From contig DASQUK010000057.1 of assembly GCA_035641315.1 (NCBI GenBank), positions 7,044-71,043 on the forward strand: a DNA stretch of 64,000 nt, in the 5' to 3' direction. The notes beneath the pieces are model-generated. The model worked only from the letters and a program-made list of their open reading frames with translations. It was not told where the DNA came from and ran no database searches. Position numbers and translations under genes: made by a program. Below, piece after piece: positions 1 through 8,673 of this stretch (position 1 is its first letter; every line of letters begins with the position of its first letter). The stretch is from DASQUK01 sp035641315 (lineage in GTDB: Bacteria > Actinomycetota > Acidimicrobiia > Acidimicrobiales > VFJN01).

Positions 1-6
1 GGCGTC

Positions 7-783
7 ATGATCACCACCGGCTCCAAGTGGTTCTTCGGCCTGGGCCTCGTGTCGCTCGTGCTGGCCGTCGCCTACGGCTGGACCACCGGCGGCAACGGCG
101 TCGGACCGCTCACCATGGGCTACAAGGGCGGCGTCGGCGACCACCTTGGCTACGGGCTGCTGGTCGCCGCCGGCTTCATCAGCCTGTTCCTCGGGAGCGT
201 GTCGCTCGCCGTCCGTGACGCCGATGCCGAAGCGGTGGTGCAGGTGGCGGGCAGCGAGGCGGTGCCGGCCGCCATCCCGGCGTCGCCCAGCTACTGGCCG
301 GCGGTAACGGCATTCGGTGTGGCACTCGTGATCGTCGGCCTGGTGGCATCGCCGGTCCTCTTCGTCTTCGGCCTGGTGGCCCTCGGCATCGTGCTCGTGG
401 AGTGGGCGGTGCAGACCTGGGCCGACCGGGCGACGGGCGACCCCGCCACCAACCGGCAGATCCGCAACCACCTCATGAATCCGATCGAGTTCCCGGCCGC
501 CGGCCTGCTGGCGATCGGTGTGGTGGTGGCGGCGTTCTCGCGGATCTTTCTGACGCTGTCGGCCGACGCCGCCGTGTGGGTCGGCATCGGCATGGCCACC
601 GTCATCATCGTGGCCGGGTTCTTCTTCGCTTCACGGCCCCGGCTCAGCCGCAACATGATCGTCGCGGTCCTGCTGGTCGCCGCAGTGGCGGTGATCGGCG
701 TGGGGATAGGCGGCGCAGTGAGAGGCGAGCGCGAGTTCCACGAACCCGACGACGGTCGAACGGTCACCGAGGAGGGCGGATGA
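7..783 (+). CDS. Polytopic membrane protein, probable oxidase accessory subunit
   Basis: Not assigned to a named family. The 258-residue product shows about seven hydrophobic segments (roughly residues 8-23, 47-68, 98-113, 114-135, 163-180, 189-207, 216-236) and an acidic C-terminal tail. A SPSYWP motif at residues 93-98 opens a membrane hairpin; the same motif and hairpin recur at the C-terminus of oxidase subunit I two genes downstream. The stop codon overlaps the ctaC start (ATGA), so it is translationally coupled to the oxidase operon. I infer a subunit IV-like or assembly role in the caa3 oxidase. The ATG lies only seven bases into the window, so an upstream start cannot be excluded. Confidence 0.7.
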   Translation: MITTGSKWFFGLGLVSLVLAVAYGWTTGGNGVGPLTMGYKGGVGDHLGYGLLVAAGFISLFLGSVSLAVRDADAEAVVQVAGSEAVPAAIPASPSYWPAVTAFGVALVIVGLVASPVLFVFGLVALGIVLVEWAVQTWADRATGDPATNRQIRNHLMNPIEFPAAGLLAIGVVVAAFSRIFLTLSADAAVWVGIGMATVIIVAGFFFASRPRLSRNMIVAVLLVAAVAVIGVGIGGAVRGEREFHEPDDGRTVTEEGG

Positions 784-1982
784 GAGCCGGCCGAAAGACG
801 CATCGCGCTCGCCCGCATCGCCGGGCACTCGCCCTGCTGGTGCCGCTGCTCCTGCTGCTGAGCGCGTGCGCGTCGGACGCCCCACAGGACACCCTCGAGC
901 CCGAGGGACCGATCGCCCGCAAGATCGACAACCTCGTCAACCCCGTCTTCCTCATCGCCGCCGTCGTCTTCGTGCTGGTGGAGTTCGGGGTGCTGTACCT
1001 GGTGCTCAAGTTCCGGCAGCGCAAGGACGACGACCCCGACGAGCTGCCGGGGCAGACGCACGGCAACACCAAGCTCGAGATCGGCTGGACGGTACTCCCC
1101 GCCCTGCTGCTCGGCTTCGTGGCCTTCGCCACCATCGCGACGCTGCTGGACATCGAGGACACCGACGACGACCTCGCCATCCAGGTGACCGGCCAGCAGT
1201 GGTGGTGGGGGTTCACCTACGACACCGATGGCGACGGCGAGTTCACAGACGACGACGTGCTCACCGCCAACGACCTGGTCATCCCCGCGGGCCAGAACGT
1301 GGGCCTGGAGGTCACGTCCCGCGACGTGATCCACTCGTTCTGGATCCCCAAGCTCAACGGCAAGAAGGACGCCGTACCCGGGCGCACGCACCCGCTCACC
1401 ATCAACGCCGACGAGCCCGGCACCTACGTGGGCCAGTGCACCGAGTACTGCGGGCTGTCACACGGTTACATGCGCCAGCGCGTGGTCGCCCTGCCGCCCG
1501 ACGAGTTCGAGGCCTGGCTCGAGGACCAGCAGGACGAGGCCGACATGCCCACCGACGACCAGGCCGGGGCCGGCGCCGACCTGTTCGCCGCCCAGTGCTC
1601 GGTGTGCCACCTGGCACGGGGCATCAACGACGACGACTTCGAGGAGCGGGGCGACGGCACCGAGCAGCTGGTGTCCGACAAGGCCCCCGACCTGACGCAC
1701 TTCGCCAGCCGGGGTGCCTTCGCCGGCGCGACATTCGACCTCTGGGAGGACCTGGACGGCGACCACATTGTCGAGGCCGACGAGATCGGCACCGACAACG
1801 ACGGCCAGCTCAACCGGGCGGATCTCGAGGCCTGGCTGCGCGACCCGCCGGGACAGAAGCCCATGGATGCCGTCAGCCCCGAGGAGGTCGAAGCCGGCGA
1901 GCAGGGCCGCGGCATGCCCAACCTGAACCTCTCCGAGGAGCAGATCGACCAGCTCGTTGCGTTCCTCGAGACGCTGGACTAG
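780..1982 (+). CDS. ctaC: Cytochrome c oxidase subunit II with fused cytochrome c domain
   Basis: Electron-entry subunit of a caa3-type oxidase, 400 residues. A lipobox LSAC (Cys30) marks a lipoprotein signal. Two membrane helices follow (about 53-78 and 103-123). The periplasmic cupredoxin domain carries the CuA ligands His185, Cys220, Glu222, Cys224, His228 and Met231. A C-terminal cytochrome c domain has CSVCH (273-277) with Met379 as likely axial ligand. Unusual: acidic EF-hand-like loops at 148-159 (in the cupredoxin domain) and 324-335 plus 337-348 (inside the cytochrome c domain). The start is the ATG overlapping the stop of the previous gene. It passes electrons from cytochrome c to the heme a/CuB centre of CtaD. 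Confidence 0.95.
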   Translation: MRAGRKTHRARPHRRALALLVPLLLLLSACASDAPQDTLEPEGPIARKIDNLVNPVFLIAAVVFVLVEFGVLYLVLKFRQRKDDDPDELPGQTHGNTKLEIGWTVLPALLLGFVAFATIATLLDIEDTDDDLAIQVTGQQWWWGFTYDTDGDGEFTDDDVLTANDLVIPAGQNVGLEVTSRDVIHSFWIPKLNGKKDAVPGRTHPLTINADEPGTYVGQCTEYCGLSHGYMRQRVVALPPDEFEAWLEDQQDEADMPTDDQAGAGADLFAAQCSVCHLARGINDDDFEERGDGTEQLVSDKAPDLTHFASRGAFAGATFDLWEDLDGDHIVEADEIGTDNDGQLNRADLEAWLRDPPGQKPMDAVSPEEVEAGEQGRGMPNLNLSEEQIDQLVAFLETLD

Positions 1983-2001
1983 GGGTGGTACCGAGTGAGG
2001 T

Positions 2002-2069
2002 TCGATTCCGCGGATGACTTGTGAACGAGGTACGACATTGGACATGAGACCCGCCAGCGGCGGAATCGA
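2002..2069 (+). promoter_or_regulatory. ctaC-ctaD intergenic leader closed by a 10-bp inverted repeat
   Basis: The 99-base gap before ctaD is bracketed by a perfect inverted repeat, TCGATTCCGC at 2002-2011 and GCGGAATCGA at 2060-2069. It contains a TTGTGAAC half-site (2019-2026) resembling half a Rex operator. Whether this is an RNA structure, a processing site or an internal promoter is not decided by the sequence. Confidence 0.35.
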
Positions 2070-2081
2070 CCCTCATTAGAC

Positions 2082-4211
2082 ATGGCGATCGTCGAACGAC
2101 CCGCAGCACCCCTCGAGCTCGCCCCCGGGGCTACCGTCACCGTTCGCCCGCTCGGGGTCTTCACCCGGCCCAAGGCGACGACCGGCTGGCGCAGCTGGTT
2201 CACCACCGTCGATCACAAGCGCGTCGGCATCTTGTACGGCGCAGCGGCGATGTTCTTCTTCCTGCTGGGCGGCGTCGAGGCGCTGTTCATCCGGGCCCAG
2301 CTGGCGGCACCCGGCCAGGAGCTGTACTCGGCCGACCTCTACAACCAGCTCTTCACCATGCACGGGGTGACGATGATCTTCCTCGTCGTCATCCCCATTG
2401 GCGCCGCGTTTATGAACTACCTCATGCCGCTGCAGATCGGGGCCCGCGACGTCGCGTTCCCGCGGGTCAACGCGCTCAGTTTCTGGGTGTTCCTGTTCGG
2501 CGGGCTTTTCCTGAACACGTCGTGGTTCCTGGGCGGCGGCGCGGACGGCGGCTGGTTCGCCTACGCCCCCAACACCGGCGTGACGTTCTCACCCGGTCAC
2601 GGCATGGACTTCTACGCCCTCGGCCTGCAGATGACCGGCATCGCCTCGCTGCTGGGCGCCATCAACCTGGTGGTCACCGTGCTCAACATGCGGGCGCCGG
2701 GCATGACGCTCATGAAGATGCCGGTGTTCACCTGGATGGGCCTCGTCACGCAGCTGCTGCTGGTGTTCGCGCTGCCGGTCCTCTCGGTGGCGCTGTTCCT
2801 GCTCACCTTCGACCGGCTGTTCGACGCCAACTTCTTCAACGTGTCGGCGGGGGCCGATCCGCTCCTGTGGGAGCACCTGTTCTGGATCTTCGGCCACCCG
2901 GAGGTCTACATCCTCATCCTGCCGGCCTTCGGGATCGTGTCCGAGATCGTCCCCGTGTTCTCGCGCAAGCCGATCTTCGGCTACCCGTTCATGGTGTTCT
3001 CGGGCATCGCCATCGGGTTCATGGGCTGGGGCGTGTGGGCGCACCACATGTTCGCCTCGGGCATGGGACCGATCTCGGTGGCGGCGTTCTCGCTGTCCAC
3101 CATGTTCATCGCCGTGCCCACCGGCGTGAAGATCCTCAACTGGATGGCCACCATGTGGGGCGGCAAGTTGCGCTTCACCACGCCGATGCTGTTCGCCATC
3201 GGCCTGGTCACGATGTTCACCATCGGCGGCCTGTCGGGCGTGACCCACGCCGTCGCGCCCGCCGACACCCAGCAGACCGACACCTATTACATCGTCGCCC
3301 ACTTCCACTACGTGCTCTTCGGCGGCGCGCTGATGGGCTTCCTGGGGGGCATGTACTTCTGGTGGCCCAAGGTGTTCGGCTTCGCGCTCAGCGACAAGTT
3401 GGGCAAGTGGCATTTCTGGTTGATCCTCATCGGGTTCAACCTCACCTTCGGGCCGATGCACATCCTCGGGCTGCAGGGCATGCCCCGGCGGATGCACACC
3501 TACATCGCCGACTACGGCTTCGAGACGTGGAACATGGTGGCGACCATCGGGGCATTCCTGATCGCGGTGGCCATGCTGGTGTTCGTCGGGAACATCCTGA
3601 TGAGCTGGCGGGCGCACCGCGCCAACCCGGTGGGCCCGGGGCCCGACCCGTGGGACGCCCGCAGCCTCGAGTGGAGCGTGCCGTCGCCGGTGCCCGCCCA
3701 CAACTTCGACACCGTGCCCACCGTCTCGCACCTGGACGAGTTCTGGCACCACAAGTACCAGGAGAACGCCGAGGGCAAGGTGGTGCGGGTCGCCACCGGC
3801 GCGGAGGTGGCCCAGAAGGGCGACGGTACCGGCGTGCACCTGCCGTCACCGTCGTACTGGCCGCTGGTGCTGGCTGCCGCGCTGCCCATCGTCGGCTATG
3901 GCCTCATCTTCAACCTGGGGATCGCCGCCGCCGGCGGCGTGCTGGTGATCCTGGCGGGCTTCGGCTTCGGCTTCGAGCCGTCCGACGACCCCGAGGCGCA
4001 CCACGGCCCCCACGGTCCCCTCGGCAACGGGCACGGCGACGGGCGCGCCGAGCTCGGCGCCGGGGAGGACGGCGCCGAGCCCGGGTCCGAAGGCGAGTCG
4101 GCAGCCAAGGTGGCGGCGGGAGAGGCCGAGCCGGTCGGCGTCACCAGTGGTGCCGGCGGCGCCCGCACGTCCGACACCGCGGCCGACGAGGAGGGCAGCA
4201 GCGATGGCTGA
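2082..4211 (+). CDS. ctaD: Cytochrome c oxidase subunit I with C-terminal membrane extension
   Basis: Catalytic heme-copper subunit that reduces O2 to water and pumps protons; 709 residues, longer than the usual 530-560. Heme a ligands are His94 and His409, heme a3 is His407, CuB ligands are His272, His321 and His322, with the cross-linked Tyr276 (GHPEVY). Lys350 (PTGVK) is the K-channel lysine and Glu274 the D-channel glutamate, so it is an A-type oxidase. After the 12-helix core comes an extra region: SPSYWP at 589-594, a membrane hairpin to about 631, then a His/Gly- and acidic-rich tail. The extension resembles part of the 258-residue protein at the window start. It overlaps ctaE by 8 bases. 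Confidence 0.97.
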   Translation: MAIVERPAAPLELAPGATVTVRPLGVFTRPKATTGWRSWFTTVDHKRVGILYGAAAMFFFLLGGVEALFIRAQLAAPGQELYSADLYNQLFTMHGVTMIFLVVIPIGAAFMNYLMPLQIGARDVAFPRVNALSFWVFLFGGLFLNTSWFLGGGADGGWFAYAPNTGVTFSPGHGMDFYALGLQMTGIASLLGAINLVVTVLNMRAPGMTLMKMPVFTWMGLVTQLLLVFALPVLSVALFLLTFDRLFDANFFNVSAGADPLLWEHLFWIFGHPEVYILILPAFGIVSEIVPVFSRKPIFGYPFMVFSGIAIGFMGWGVWAHHMFASGMGPISVAAFSLSTMFIAVPTGVKILNWMATMWGGKLRFTTPMLFAIGLVTMFTIGGLSGVTHAVAPADTQQTDTYYIVAHFHYVLFGGALMGFLGGMYFWWPKVFGFALSDKLGKWHFWLILIGFNLTFGPMHILGLQGMPRRMHTYIADYGFETWNMVATIGAFLIAVAMLVFVGNILMSWRAHRANPVGPGPDPWDARSLEWSVPSPVPAHNFDTVPTVSHLDEFWHHKYQENAEGKVVRVATGAEVAQKGDGTGVHLPSPSYWPLVLAAALPIVGYGLIFNLGIAAAGGVLVILAGFGFGFEPSDDPEAHHGPHGPLGNGHGDGRAELGAGEDGAEPGSEGESAAKVAAGEAEPVGVTSGAGGARTSDTAADEEGSSDG

Positions 4212-4839
4212 CACCGCGATCCACGGGTCGATCGCGGCCGAGACCGAGCACGGGGTGCCCAGCCACGCCACCAGCACCGGCATCTCCAACGAGAAGCTGG
4301 CGATGTGGGTGTTCCTCGGCTCCGACTGCCTGCTGTTCGGCGCCCTGATCTCCACCTACCTGCTGCTGCGCCACCGCAGCCTCACCGGACCCGAGGAGCT
4401 GCGCGGCCCGGCCAACGTCTTCGACATCCCGTTCACGTCGGTGTCGAGCTTCGTGCTGCTGTTCAGCTCGCTGACCATGGCGCTGGCGGTCGGGGCGATC
4501 CACCGGGGCGACGTGCGCCGCTGCCGCACGTTCCTGCTGACCACCGCCCTGCTGGGCTCGGTGTTCATCGGCGGCCAGGTCTACGAGTTCACCAGCTTCG
4601 TGAACGAGGGGCTGGGCTACACAACCAACATCCTCGGGTCGGCCTTCTACACGCTGACCGGCTTCCACGGCGTGCACGTGAGCGTGGGGATCATGTTCCT
4701 CATGTCGCTGTTCGTGATGTCGCTGCGGGGCAAGCTGGGGCCCGAGCGGGCCGAGACGGTCGAGATCTTCGGCCTCTACTGGCACTTCGTCGACATCGTG
4801 TGGATCCTGATCTTCACGATCGTCTACCTGATCCCGTGA
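4204..4839 (+). CDS. ctaE: Cytochrome c oxidase subunit III
   Basis: Structural subunit of the heme-copper oxidase, 211 residues with five clear membrane helices. Family hallmarks are the KLAMWVFLGSD segment near residue 32, the LTGFHGVHV histidine motif near residue 155 and the YWHFVDIVWI segment close to the C-terminus. The ATG chosen overlaps the end of ctaD (ATGGCTGA), giving the usual operon coupling. An upstream in-frame ATG at 4147 would add a Pro/Ala/Arg-rich stretch and is less likely. It stabilises subunit I and the proton uptake route in known oxidases. Confidence 0.95.
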   Translation: MADTAIHGSIAAETEHGVPSHATSTGISNEKLAMWVFLGSDCLLFGALISTYLLLRHRSLTGPEELRGPANVFDIPFTSVSSFVLLFSSLTMALAVGAIHRGDVRRCRTFLLTTALLGSVFIGGQVYEFTSFVNEGLGYTTNILGSAFYTLTGFHGVHVSVGIMFLMSLFVMSLRGKLGPERAETVEIFGLYWHFVDIVWILIFTIVYLIP

Positions 4840-4852
4840 CGGAGGCTGAGAG

Positions 4853-5230
4853 ATGAGCGTCGCCGAGACCGAGCACAAGGGGACCCCGCTCGAGCCGCAT
4901 CACGAGGCCCACCAGAAGGAGCACCCCAGCGACTGGACGTACATCAAGGTCGCGCTCTTCCTCGGCGCTCTCACCGCGCTCGAGGTCTCCACGTACTTCT
5001 GGGAGGACCCCAGCACCACCGTGTTGGTGGCGACCCTGTTCCCGATGATGATCATCAAGTTCGGGGTCGTGGTCGCCTACTTCATGCACCTCCGCTACGA
5101 CAACCCGCTGTTCCGGCGGGTGTTCGTGTTCGGGCTGATGCTGGCGGTCGTCGTCTACCTCGTCGCCATGACCGCCATGCAGTTCTGGTCGGACGACTAC
5201 GCCGTCGGGGCCCTCGGCCTGGTCACATGA
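4853..5230 (+). CDS. ctaF: Cytochrome c oxidase subunit IV (prokaryotic type)
   Basis: Small oxidase subunit of 125 residues. An acidic and His-rich N-terminal arm (about residues 1-35) precedes three hydrophobic helices (about 38-55, 60-82, 90-112). The sequence MMIIKFGVVVAYFMHLRYD is typical of the prokaryotic COX4 family, where a conserved FMHL lies in the second helix. It starts 13 bases after ctaE and its stop overlaps the ctaG start (ATGA). The exact function in the complex is not known for the family; it is presumed structural. Confidence 0.9.
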   Translation: MSVAETEHKGTPLEPHHEAHQKEHPSDWTYIKVALFLGALTALEVSTYFWEDPSTTVLVATLFPMMIIKFGVVVAYFMHLRYDNPLFRRVFVFGLMLAVVVYLVAMTAMQFWSDDYAVGALGLVT

Positions 5231-6147
5231 ACCTGTTCCCTGGCGCCCTTGAAGCTGGGGGTGCCGACTTCTGGCGGTGGCAGCCGCATCCCGAGGTGTG
5301 GCTGCTGGTGGGCGGCGTCGCCGTGCTGGCGATCTACGCCCTGAGGGTTGTGGGCCCCAAGGTGGTGCCGCCGGGCCAGCCCGTCGCCACCCGCAGCCAG
5401 ATGGCCTGGCTCGTGCTGGGCGTCGCGCTGCTGTGGTTCGCCTCGGACTGGCCAATGCACGACGTCGCGGAGGAGTACCTGTTCTCGATCCACATGACCC
5501 AGCACATGCTGCTCACGTTCATGGTGCCGCCGGTGCTGCTGCTGGCCACGCCCGAGTGGCTCGCCCGGTTGGTGCTCGGCCGGGGTCGGGTCAAGCGGGC
5601 GTTCTTCGCCGTGGCCCGCCCGGTGCCGGCGGCGCTGGCGTTCAACGCCCTGCAGCTGCTGACCCACTGGCCGGGGATGGTCAACGCCTCGGTCGAGAAC
5701 GCGCTGGTCCACTACCTGGTGCACACGGCGCTGGTGTCGGCGGCGTTCCTGCTGTGGATCCCGATATGCGGGCCGCTGCCCGAGCTGCGCCTCTCGTACC
5801 CGGCGCAGATGCTGTACCTGTTCGTCACCTCCATCGTCCCGACGGTGCCCGCCGCCTGGTTGACGTTCGCCGAGGGCTCTGTCTACTCGGCGTACGACAT
5901 CCCGCAGCGGTTGTGGGGCATCTCGGTCACGACCGACCAACAGGCGGCGGGGCTGATCATGAAGCTGGTGGCGGGCGGGTTCCTGTGGCTGATCATCACC
6001 GTGCGGTTCTTCCAGTGGGCGTCGAAGTTCTCCGACACCGACAAGGCGGTGGATCAGGCCGGGCCCGCCCACGACCTCACGTGGGCCGACGTGGAGCGGG
6101 AGTTCGAGCAGCACCCGCCGCCGCCCGAGCCCCAGGTCCGCAGCTAG
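5227..6147 (+). CDS. ctaG: CtaG-type cytochrome oxidase assembly membrane protein
   Basis: Member of the caa3_CtaG family, 306 residues with about eight membrane helices. The signature HMTQHMLLTFMVPPVLLL (starting near residue 89) and a later DQQAAGLIMK segment are typical; conserved histidines in such helices are thought to handle copper or otherwise help assemble the oxidase. It ends the cta operon: the start overlaps the ctaF stop, and the next gene is convergent only 6 bases away. It should not be confused with the unrelated Cox11/CtaG copper chaperone. Confidence 0.9.
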   Translation: MNLFPGALEAGGADFWRWQPHPEVWLLVGGVAVLAIYALRVVGPKVVPPGQPVATRSQMAWLVLGVALLWFASDWPMHDVAEEYLFSIHMTQHMLLTFMVPPVLLLATPEWLARLVLGRGRVKRAFFAVARPVPAALAFNALQLLTHWPGMVNASVENALVHYLVHTALVSAAFLLWIPICGPLPELRLSYPAQMLYLFVTSIVPTVPAAWLTFAEGSVYSAYDIPQRLWGISVTTDQQAAGLIMKLVAGGFLWLIITVRFFQWASKFSDTDKAVDQAGPAHDLTWADVEREFEQHPPPPEPQVRS

Positions 6148-6153
6148 CGCGGT

Positions 6154-6882
6154 TCAGTCCGACGGTTCCCAGCGGAACAGGCTCACCGCCAGCCCCACCG
6201 CCCCGACCGCCCACAGCGTCAGCACCGGCCACACCCGGCCCGGGATGCCCACGCCGTCTGTCAACGCACCGTGGGCCGCCTCGGCCAGCGCGGTGGAGGG
6301 CAGGGCGCGGGCGATGCCCCGCAGCGTCGACGGCAGCTCGTCGAGCGGGAACACCATCCCTGACAGCAGCAGAAGCACCACGAAGATGGCGTTGGCGGCG
6401 GCCAGAGCCACCAGCGCCCGTAGCCGGCCGGCGAGCGCCAGCGCCAGCCCGGTGAACGCCACCACCGCCAGCACCAGGGCGGCGACGAGGGGCAGCGGCT
6501 CGACGTCGGGACGCCAACCGAGGGCAAGCGCCGCCGCGGCCAGCACCGCCACCTGGACAGCGATGACGATCAGCACGGACAGGGCCTTGGCGGCGACCAG
6601 CCGGGGTCGGCCCAGTGGCGTGGTGCCCAGCCGCTTGAGGACGCCGTAGGAACGGTCGAACCCGGTGGATATGGCCAGGTTGGCGAAGGCCGTGGCCAGC
6701 ACCGCCAGGGCCAGCGTGCCCGGCGCCAGGAAGTCGACGTCGTCGCCGTCGATGGGCAGCACGTCGACCACCGAGAAGAACACCAGCACCACCACGGGGA
6801 TGCCGAGGGTCAGCAGCAGCGACTCCGCGTTGCGGAACGTCAACGCCAGCTCCAGCCGCAGCTGCGCCCACAGTCCCCTCAC
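6154..6882 (-). CDS. ABC-2 type transporter permease
   Basis: Six-helix ABC-2 membrane protein, 242 residues. It starts with a short cytoplasmic amphipathic segment (MRGLWAQLRLEL), then helices near 22-38, 55-75, 98-125, 133-152, 160-180 and 215-235. The stretch YGVLKRLGTTPL is the typical coupling helix of this family. Its start overlaps the end of the ATPase gene by 4 bases on the same strand, so the two form one exporter. Substrate unknown; relatives export drugs, lipids or glycoconjugates. Confidence 0.9.
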   Translation of the reverse strand: MRGLWAQLRLELALTFRNAESLLLTLGIPVVVLVFFSVVDVLPIDGDDVDFLAPGTLALAVLATAFANLAISTGFDRSYGVLKRLGTTPLGRPRLVAAKALSVLIVIAVQVAVLAAAALALGWRPDVEPLPLVAALVLAVVAFTGLALALAGRLRALVALAAANAIFVVLLLLSGMVFPLDELPSTLRGIARALPSTALAEAAHGALTDGVGIPGRVWPVLTLWAVGAVGLAVSLFRWEPSD

Positions 6883-7877
6883 GGCTCCACCTCCGCCGTC
6901 CCTTTCCCCCGCTCCTGACTTCTGGTGACGGAATCCGGCGGATCTCGACGGATCGCGTCACCAGAACCGGGCGACTCCGACGTCAGCCGCAGGAACACGT
7001 CCTCCAACCGCTGCCGTCCGGCCCTGAGGTCGCCGAGGGGCAGGTCGTGCTCGGCCAGCCAGGCGGTGATGGCCGCCACCGTCGCCGGCGTGGGCTCCGC
7101 CGTGACCTCGTACTCGCCAGGTCCGGTCTCGGCGACCGTGACGCCGCCGAGGCGCCCGGCCAGCGCGGCGGTGTCGATGCCGGGTGGCGCCGCGAACCGC
7201 ACGGTTTCGCCTGCGCCTGGCCCCCGCATGATCTCGTCCAGCGGGCCCTCGGCCACCAGGCGGGCCCGGTCGATGATCACGACCCGATCGGCCACCCGCT
7301 CGGCCTCGTCGAGGTCGTGGGTGGTCAGCAGCACCGTGACGCCCTCGGAGCGCAGGTCGGCGATCACCTGGCGGATGACCTGGCGGCCGGCGGGATCGAC
7401 CCCCGACGTGGGTTCGTCGAGGAACGCCACCTGCGGGCGGCCCACCAGGGCCAGGGCGAGCGCCAGGCGCCTCTGCTCGCCACCGGACAGCTGGCGGTAG
7501 GTGCGGCGCTCGAGCCCGCCGAGGCCCAGCCGCTCCAGCAGCTCGCCGGGGTCGAGCGACTCGGCGTAGAGGCTGGCCGCGTGCCGGACCGCCTCCAGCG
7601 CCCGCACACCGGGATGGATCCCGCCGTCCTGCAGCATCACGCCGATGCGCTCGACCAGCGACCGGTGGTCGGCGTGGGGGTCGAGCCCGATGACGGACAT
7701 GCGGCCGAGCTTGGGCCGGCGCAGTCCCTCCAGCGACTCGATCGTCGAGGTCTTGCCGGCGCCGTTGGGCCCGAGCACGCAGGTGACCTCGCCCGCCTCG
7801 GCCTGGAACGACAGGGCGTCGACCGCGACGACCGCGCCGTAGGTGACCGTCAGTCCCTCGACCTCGATGGCGGACAT
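6879..7877 (-). CDS. ABC transporter ATP-binding protein (DrrA/CcmA-like)
   Basis: Nucleotide-binding subunit, 332 residues. Walker A GPNGAGKT lies at about residues 37-44, signature LSGGEQRR near 130, Walker B VAFLDEPTSGVD near 150 and the switch histidine in TTHD near 185. About 100 residues after the core form a C-terminal regulatory extension seen in drug and lipid exporters. First gene of a two-gene operon with the permease that overlaps its end. Upstream of the start lies a hairpin repeat block shared with several other places in the window. Confidence 0.93.
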   Translation of the reverse strand: MSAIEVEGLTVTYGAVVAVDALSFQAEAGEVTCVLGPNGAGKTSTIESLEGLRRPKLGRMSVIGLDPHADHRSLVERIGVMLQDGGIHPGVRALEAVRHAASLYAESLDPGELLERLGLGGLERRTYRQLSGGEQRRLALALALVGRPQVAFLDEPTSGVDPAGRQVIRQVIADLRSEGVTVLLTTHDLDEAERVADRVVIIDRARLVAEGPLDEIMRGPGAGETVRFAAPPGIDTAALAGRLGGVTVAETGPGEYEVTAEPTPATVAAITAWLAEHDLPLGDLRAGRQRLEDVFLRLTSESPGSGDAIRRDPPDSVTRSQERGKGTAEVEP

Positions 7878-7913
7878 GGCGACAGCGACGCTACCGCCGG
7901 GCCGTCACATGCT

Positions 7914-8028
7914 CCCCGTTCTTGGCCTTCGGTCGGGCCGCTCTGGCTGTCGACGTGTTGTCGCCCGCTCCCGCGGCCGCTCGGGCCGGGCTCGCTCTCT
8001 CGCCCCTACGGGGACGCTCGCTCAGGCC
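7914..8028. repeat. Dispersed GC hairpin repeat, copy 1 (composite)
   Basis: Two units in tandem. The first (7914-7947) is CCCCGTTCTTGG, then CTTCGG, then GGGCCGCTCTGG. The second (7965-8028) has the GGCCGCTCGGGCC core followed by CTCGCTCTCTCGCCCC and the palindromic ACGGGGACGCTCGCTCA tail. The same pieces recur at 10081, 22524, 41966 and 46343. The block lies between the ABC operon start and the lysE-type gene, whose last codons and stop fall inside it. Confidence 0.75.
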
Positions 8029-8656
8029 GGCCACTCGCCGCCAGGCGGACGCCCAGGCCGATCATGGTCAGCCCGCCGACGCCCCCGAGGGCTTCCAGCC
8101 GGCGCGGCGAGCGGGCCAGCCAGCTGCGAACGGACCCGGCCAGCATCCCCCAGGTGCTGTCCGACACCACGGCGATGCCGACGGCGATGGCCCCGAGCGC
8201 CAGCATCTGCAGCGCCACCGGCGCCCCGCCCGGATCGACGAACTGCGGCAGGATCGCCGTGAAGAACACGATCCCCTTGGGGTTGCTGATGCCCACCACG
8301 AACCCCTCTACGGCCAGGCTGTGCCGCCAGCTGGTCGCGGCGCCCACGTCGAGGACCTCCGCCAGCTCCCGCCGGTGCCGGATGGCCTGGACGCCGAGGT
8401 ACACCAGGTAGGCCGCGCCGAGCAACCGGACGGCGTTCAGAAGCACCACCGAGCGCTCGATGACGGCGCCGACGCCGAGGGCAACGGCGACGACCTGCAT
8501 GTAGACGCCGGCGGCGTTGCCCATGGCGGTGACGACCGCTGCCCGGCGTCCCAGCGCCACACCCCGGCTCACGACGAACAGCACGCTCGGCCCCGGCACC
8601 ACGATCAGCACGAATGCGGCCACGGTGAACGAGGCGAGCGCGTGCGAGTCGACCAC
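8006..8656 (-). CDS. LysE/RhtB family amino-acid exporter
   Basis: 216-residue membrane protein with six predicted helices. The N-terminal motif VPGPSVLFVVSRGVALGRR (about residues 20-38) and the central GFVVGISNPKGIVFF (about 130-145) are the LysE family signatures. Relatives export basic or hydroxy amino acids; substrate is not predictable here. The last residues (GRPERASP) are encoded by a dispersed repeat, so the natural C-terminus has probably been replaced or extended by the repeat. It is divergent from serS, 86 bases away. Confidence 0.9.
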   Translation of the reverse strand: MVDSHALASFTVAAFVLIVVPGPSVLFVVSRGVALGRRAAVVTAMGNAAGVYMQVVAVALGVGAVIERSVVLLNAVRLLGAAYLVYLGVQAIRHRRELAEVLDVGAATSWRHSLAVEGFVVGISNPKGIVFFTAILPQFVDPGGAPVALQMLALGAIAVGIAVVSDSTWGMLAGSVRSWLARSPRRLEALGGVGGLTMIGLGVRLAASGRPERASP

Positions 8657-8673
8657 CGCCGCGACCCTAGGGG

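Noticed and set aside
2019..2026. TTGTGAAC before ctaD as a Rex operator
   Set aside because: Only the left half-site matches; the right half is not recognisable. Kept as a note in the leader entry.
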